Positions 14,421-17,465 of a stretch of DNA of 17,465 nucleotides are shown one piece after another. Below the pieces are notes generated by a model. It was given only the letters and a program-made list of their open reading frames with translations, was not told the origin of the DNA and searched no databases. Origin of the DNA: CAXBYZ01 sp963980215 (GTDB lineage: Bacteria > Patescibacteriota > Microgenomatia > UBA1400 > CG1-02-47-37). The translations under genes were made by a program, and so were the position numbers. Position 1 is the first letter of the stretch; each line of letters begins with the position of its first letter. The stretch lies in NCBI GenBank assembly GCA_963980215.1, contig CAXBYZ010000016.1:1-17465 (forward strand), given 5' to 3'.

Positions 14421-15230
14421 TTATTTAATTGGCAAACAGATTTCGAAAAATTGTTTGGTGTGGTCTTGGTTGACTTGATGATAAATTTCAAAATCTGGAG
14501 TAGCTTGTCTAACTTTAATTTTATTTATCTTGGCGTACTTTTCTAGTTCTTTCCAAAATAAAGATAGTAAGCTTCCAGAGCCATTGTGAGTGTAAGTCAA
14601 GCACCTTCCTGGTTCAAACTTTAAAGATTTAACTTGATTCTGATATTCTTTTTTTATTTTTATTCCTCTTTTCTTAATTACTCCAATCTTAATCTTGCTT
14701 TTTTTTGGTTTATAGCCTTGCTCGTCAAAGATTGCTAAAGTAGTTAAATCATCTTCATCGTGAAGCATGCTTATTAATTCTTGGCAATATCGGCCGATTT
14801 TGGCGTATGATCCAATTTTCTCTATGTAGAAAATTTCTAGATTTTTGACTGTCTTTGTTTTGGGGTTAACCATGGTTTTATTTTTAGACAGATTTTTTTG
14901 AAATTTATTTAGATTATTTAAGTTAAACTGGAGTTGTTTAATCTCTTTCTCGATTAACTTTTTTTTACTATTAAATAGTTGATTTAAATCCCCTCGCTTC
15001 TCTAAATATTTTTTTATGTCTCCCAAAGAAACTCTTAAAGTAGTTAAGAGTAAGATTTTTTGATAATCCAAAACTTGTTCTTTTTTGTAAAATCGATATT
15101 TTTCTTGGTTGATTAAGGTTGGCTTTAAAACTCCCTTTTTGTCATAAAAATGGATGGTTCTTTTGGTGGTGTTGGCTAGTGTTGCCAACTCTCCTGCGCT
15201 GATTAGGTCTTGACTATTACGTAAGGTCAT
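14421..15230 (-). CDS. MerR-family regulator with a GyrI-like effector-binding domain (BmrR/TipA-like)
   Basis: The 269-residue protein has a MerR winged helix at about 10-78 ('SAGELATLANTTKRTIHFYD', with 'GVLKP' and 'RFYKKEQVLDYQKILLL' following) and a lysine-rich dimer coiled coil at about 82-118. A GyrI-like (effector-binding) domain covers about 130-269, including 'IGSYAKIGRYCQEL' and 'PDFEIYHQ', whose Glu248 fits the acidic residue BmrR uses for cationic drugs. Such regulators bend promoters with over-long spacers and activate on drug binding. The gene is divergent from a UvrA paralogue, so that gene is the likely target. The start codon lies in the centre of the shared dyad, and a promoter (TTGACT-16-TATAAT) would start transcription at the ATG, implying a leaderless mRNA and self-control. 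Confidence 0.88.
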   Translation of the reverse strand: MTLRNSQDLISAGELATLANTTKRTIHFYDKKGVLKPTLINQEKYRFYKKEQVLDYQKILLLTTLRVSLGDIKKYLEKRGDLNQLFNSKKKLIEKEIKQLQFNLNNLNKFQKNLSKNKTMVNPKTKTVKNLEIFYIEKIGSYAKIGRYCQELISMLHDEDDLTTLAIFDEQGYKPKKSKIKIGVIKKRGIKIKKEYQNQVKSLKFEPGRCLTYTHNGSGSLLSLFWKELEKYAKINKIKVRQATPDFEIYHQVNQDHTKQFFEICLPIK

Positions 15231-15263
15231 ACCTTATTATATCCTATAATTATTAGGAGTCAA
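15210..15263. promoter_or_regulatory. Divergent overlapping promoters and MerR operator
   Basis: On the plus strand a -35 TTGACT (15210-15215), a 19-base spacer and a -10 TATTAT (15235-15240) give the over-long spacer typical of MerR targets. A perfect dyad TAAGGT-CAT-ACCTTA (15222-15236) lies in the spacer. The predicted start near 15247 leaves a leader with AGGAG (15255-15259) before the UvrA-like ATG. On the minus strand -35 TTGACT (15263-15258), 16 bases and -10 TATAAT (15241-15236) serve the regulator. The two -10 boxes overlap by five bases, so only one promoter can be open at a time. Confidence 0.65.
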
Positions 15264-15268
15264 GAAAT

Positions 15269-17465
15269 ATGAAGGATATTATTTTAAAAGGTGCTCGTGA
15301 GCACAATCTAAAAAATGTTGATGTAAGTATTCCTAGAAATAAGATTACTTGCCTGGTGGGTGTGTCTGGTTCTGGCAAATCTACGATTGCCTTTGACATT
15401 ATTGCTCGAGAGGGACAGAGGCAGTACTTTGAATCCTTGCCCTCCTTTGCTAGACGATACTTGCAAAAAAGTAGTAGACCTAATGTTGAGGAGATTAAAG
15501 GCATCTCCTCTTCTATTGTTATTAGTCAGGCCAAAGTTGCTGGCAATCCCCGATCGACTGTAGGAACTTTAACAGAAATTTATACTTACTTAAGACTGCT
15601 GTACTCTCGAGCAGGTTGGCCTTCTATGGACTCATCTTACTACTCTTTTAATCATCCTCATGGGGCGTGTAAAAAATGTAAAGGATTGGGGAGATCGGTT
15701 GAAGTTAATGTTGATAAAATCTTGGATAAAGTCAAGAGTTTGAATGATGGAGCGATACGTTCAAGTGAGTGGTACGTGGGTGGAAGACAGTGGAGCATTA
15801 TTAATGCTAGTGGCTACTTTGATATGGATAAGAAAATTAAAGATTATAGCGAGAGTGAGCTAGATAAATTGTTAAATGCTCCCCCTGAATTATTAGAAAG
15901 CGGGGGTGAGTTTTTGGTTAATCGGTGGACCTTTCAAGGAGTGGTCTATCGAATCCAGCATAGAAACACAAAAGTTCATCGAGGGCCAACACAGAGTGAT
16001 TTAAAGTACTTTGATTTTGTTGATTGTTTGAGTTGTAAGGGTGGTAGGTTGAATGAAAAATCTTTGAAGGTGAAGATAGATGGTTACAATATTGGGGAAG
16101 TGGCTAAGATGCCTTTGGATCGATGCTTGGAGTTTGTTAGAGGCATTGATCATGTTAATGCTCTTACTATTAAACCTAAACTAGAAGATCAGCTAAAAAA
16201 TTTAATTCAAGTTGGAGTTGGTTATTTATCTTTAAATCGTTCAAGCGATACTTTGTCTGGAGGCGAGGCTCAAAGAGTGAAGATGGCTAGACAGATTGGC
16301 TGTGATTTAATTGAATCTATATATGTTTTGGATGAACCTACTACTGGCTTGCACCCTAAAGATATTAAAAATGTAGTCGATAATTTAAGGAGACTGAAAA
16401 ATAACAGTAACACTGTTTTGGTGGTGGAACATGATGAAGCGGTGATGAGGAGTGCGGATTGCTTGATAGAAGTTGGTCCTGGTGGTGGTAAAAATGGAGG
16501 TGAGATTGTAGCTATTGGAAAAGTGGAAGATTTAGTTAAGAATCCCAACTCTTTAACGGCAAAATATTTAAGTGGGTCAAAGAGTATTGTTGTAAAAAAA
16601 AGATATAGAAAGCCTGCTGGTTTTATTAAAGTAAATAATGCTGAGAAAAATAACCTAAAGAACTTGAGTTTTGATGTACCAATTGGAGTGATGATAGCTT
16701 TGACTGGGGTATCTGGGTCTGGCAAGAGTTCTTTGATTGAAGAGATTGTGAGGCAACATGAAGAGAATATTGTTTTGATTGATCAAAGTAGCGTGGGAGC
16801 AAACAAAAGAGGTTGTTTGGCTACTTATGTTGGGGTATTTGATGTGATTAGGAAAATATTCTCTAAAGAAAATGGAGTCAATCCGAGTTTATTTAGTTAT
16901 AACTCCCATGGAGGTTGTGATCTTTGTAAGGGTTTGGGGGTTATAAATATGGATATGAATTTTTTGGGAGATGTGAAGATTAAGTGTGAAGACTGCAAGG
17001 GGTTAAGATATAAAGATGAGGTTTTGAAGTATAAATATAGGGGTAAGAATGTTGCTGAAGTGGTTGGTATGACTGCCGTGGAGATGGGTCACTTTTTTGA
17101 TGACAGAAAAGTAATAAAAGCGTGTGGATTGCTTTGTGAAGTAGGTTTAGATTATATGGAGATGGGACAAACCTTAGATACTTTATCTGGAGGTGAGGCT
17201 CAAAGATTGAAGTTAGCTAGTAGATTGAAGAGTGAAGGTGAGTTTTATATTTTAGATGAACCAACCTCTGGCTTGCATTTTGATGATGTAAATAAATTGT
17301 TAAAGTTGCTGAATCGTTTAGTTGATAATGGCAACACAGTTTTGGTGGTAGAGCATAATATAGATGTAGTTAAAAATGCCGACTGGGTGATAGATTTGGG
17401 ACCGGAGGGTGGAGAGAAAGGTGGTGAGATAGTGGCTTTTGGGACACCAAAAATGGTAGCTAAAA
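15269..17465 (+). CDS. UvrA paralogue lacking the UvrB-binding domain (DrrC/UvrA2-like; 3' end beyond the window)
   Basis: An open frame of 732 codons starts at ATG 15269, after AGGAG, and runs off the end. Two ABC modules are present: Walker A 'GVSGSGKS' at 31-38 and 480-487, signatures 'LSGGEAQR' at 329-336 and 639-646, and Walker B 'YVLDEPTTGLH' and 'YILDEPTSGLH'. Zinc modules pair Cys134/Cys137 with Cys253/Cys256, and Cys550/Cys553 with Cys573/Cys576. After 'TYLRLLYSRAGWPS' the chain goes straight to the 'FNHPHGACKKCKGLG' module. The UvrB-binding domain and first zinc module of standard UvrA (about 940 residues) are therefore absent, and the expected full length is about 740-760. It probably scans DNA or displaces bound drugs rather than feeding UvrBC. 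Family members such as DrrC protect against DNA-binding antibiotics. Its partner is the divergent MerR drug sensor. Confidence 0.92.
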   Translation, partial: MKDIILKGAREHNLKNVDVSIPRNKITCLVGVSGSGKSTIAFDIIAREGQRQYFESLPSFARRYLQKSSRPNVEEIKGISSSIVISQAKVAGNPRSTVGTLTEIYTYLRLLYSRAGWPSMDSSYYSFNHPHGACKKCKGLGRSVEVNVDKILDKVKSLNDGAIRSSEWYVGGRQWSIINASGYFDMDKKIKDYSESELDKLLNAPPELLESGGEFLVNRWTFQGVVYRIQHRNTKVHRGPTQSDLKYFDFVDCLSCKGGRLNEKSLKVKIDGYNIGEVAKMPLDRCLEFVRGIDHVNALTIKPKLEDQLKNLIQVGVGYLSLNRSSDTLSGGEAQRVKMARQIGCDLIESIYVLDEPTTGLHPKDIKNVVDNLRRLKNNSNTVLVVEHDEAVMRSADCLIEVGPGGGKNGGEIVAIGKVEDLVKNPNSLTAKYLSGSKSIVVKKRYRKPAGFIKVNNAEKNNLKNLSFDVPIGVMIALTGVSGSGKSSLIEEIVRQHEENIVLIDQSSVGANKRGCLATYVGVFDVIRKIFSKENGVNPSLFSYNSHGGCDLCKGLGVINMDMNFLGDVKIKCEDCKGLRYKDEVLKYKYRGKNVAEVVGMTAVEMGHFFDDRKVIKACGLLCEVGLDYMEMGQTLDTLSGGEAQRLKLASRLKSEGEFYILDEPTSGLHFDDVNKLLKLLNRLVDNGNTVLVVEHNIDVVKNADWVIDLGPEGGEKGGEIVAFGTPKMVAK

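Noticed and set aside
16270..16725. Long open frame on the minus strand inside the UvrA-like gene.
   Set aside because: It mirrors well-conserved UvrA motifs on the plus strand and its translation has no recognisable domain; it is a shadow frame.

Overview
The window is AT-rich, tightly packed bacterial DNA. Genes are separated by a few bases or overlap as ATGA, none of the four tRNA genes encodes its CCA tail, and several genes lack a Shine-Dalgarno site. A complete gatCAB set sits beside core replication and nucleotide genes. TGA works as a stop codon (gatC and gatA end in TGA inside ATGA overlaps), so the standard bacterial code applies. With the style of the proteins (weak-similarity core enzymes, small single-TM proteins, THP-type histidine phosphatase), this suggests a Candidate Phyla Radiation (Patescibacteria, possibly Microgenomates-like) genome. 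That placement is inference. I see no rRNA, insertion sequence, integrase or CRISPR array.

Left part (1-2257). A minus-strand operon runs ArsR-type repressor with a C-terminal YHS/TRASH metal-binding tail -> DUF1573 protein -> membrane-anchored Cys/His-motif protein cut by the window edge. Its promoter lies under a perfect 14-bp inverted repeat and is back-to-back with the promoter of a small, apparently leaderless unknown gene (1964-2257). This looks like a metal- or redox-responsive envelope unit.

Centre (2310-10978). A long minus-strand housekeeping block, in transcription order gatC-gatA-gatB-dnaE-pyrG-rplS, is followed by tRNA-Lys(TTT) and tRNA-Glu(TTC). It links tRNA-dependent amidation, the replicative polymerase, CTP synthesis and ribosomal protein L19. 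The CTP synthase has unusual substitutions at conserved nucleotide and oxyanion positions.

Right part (11121-14411, plus strand). tRNA-Asp(GTC) leads into a membrane-anchored protein with two LysM domains. tRNA-Gly(CCC) leads into an ABC exporter half-transporter, which is tightly linked to a THP-type histidine phosphatase. Both tRNAs have recognisable promoters.

Right edge (14421-17465). A MerR-family regulator with a GyrI-like drug-binding domain is divergent from a UvrA paralogue lacking the UvrB-binding domain. The 38-bp gap and adjacent codons hold a MerR-style promoter (19-bp spacer) whose -10 nearly coincides with that of the regulator. This resembles a compact drug-sensing unit guarding DNA against intercalating or DNA-binding compounds, comparable in logic to DrrC-type self-resistance, and is the most interesting part of the window.
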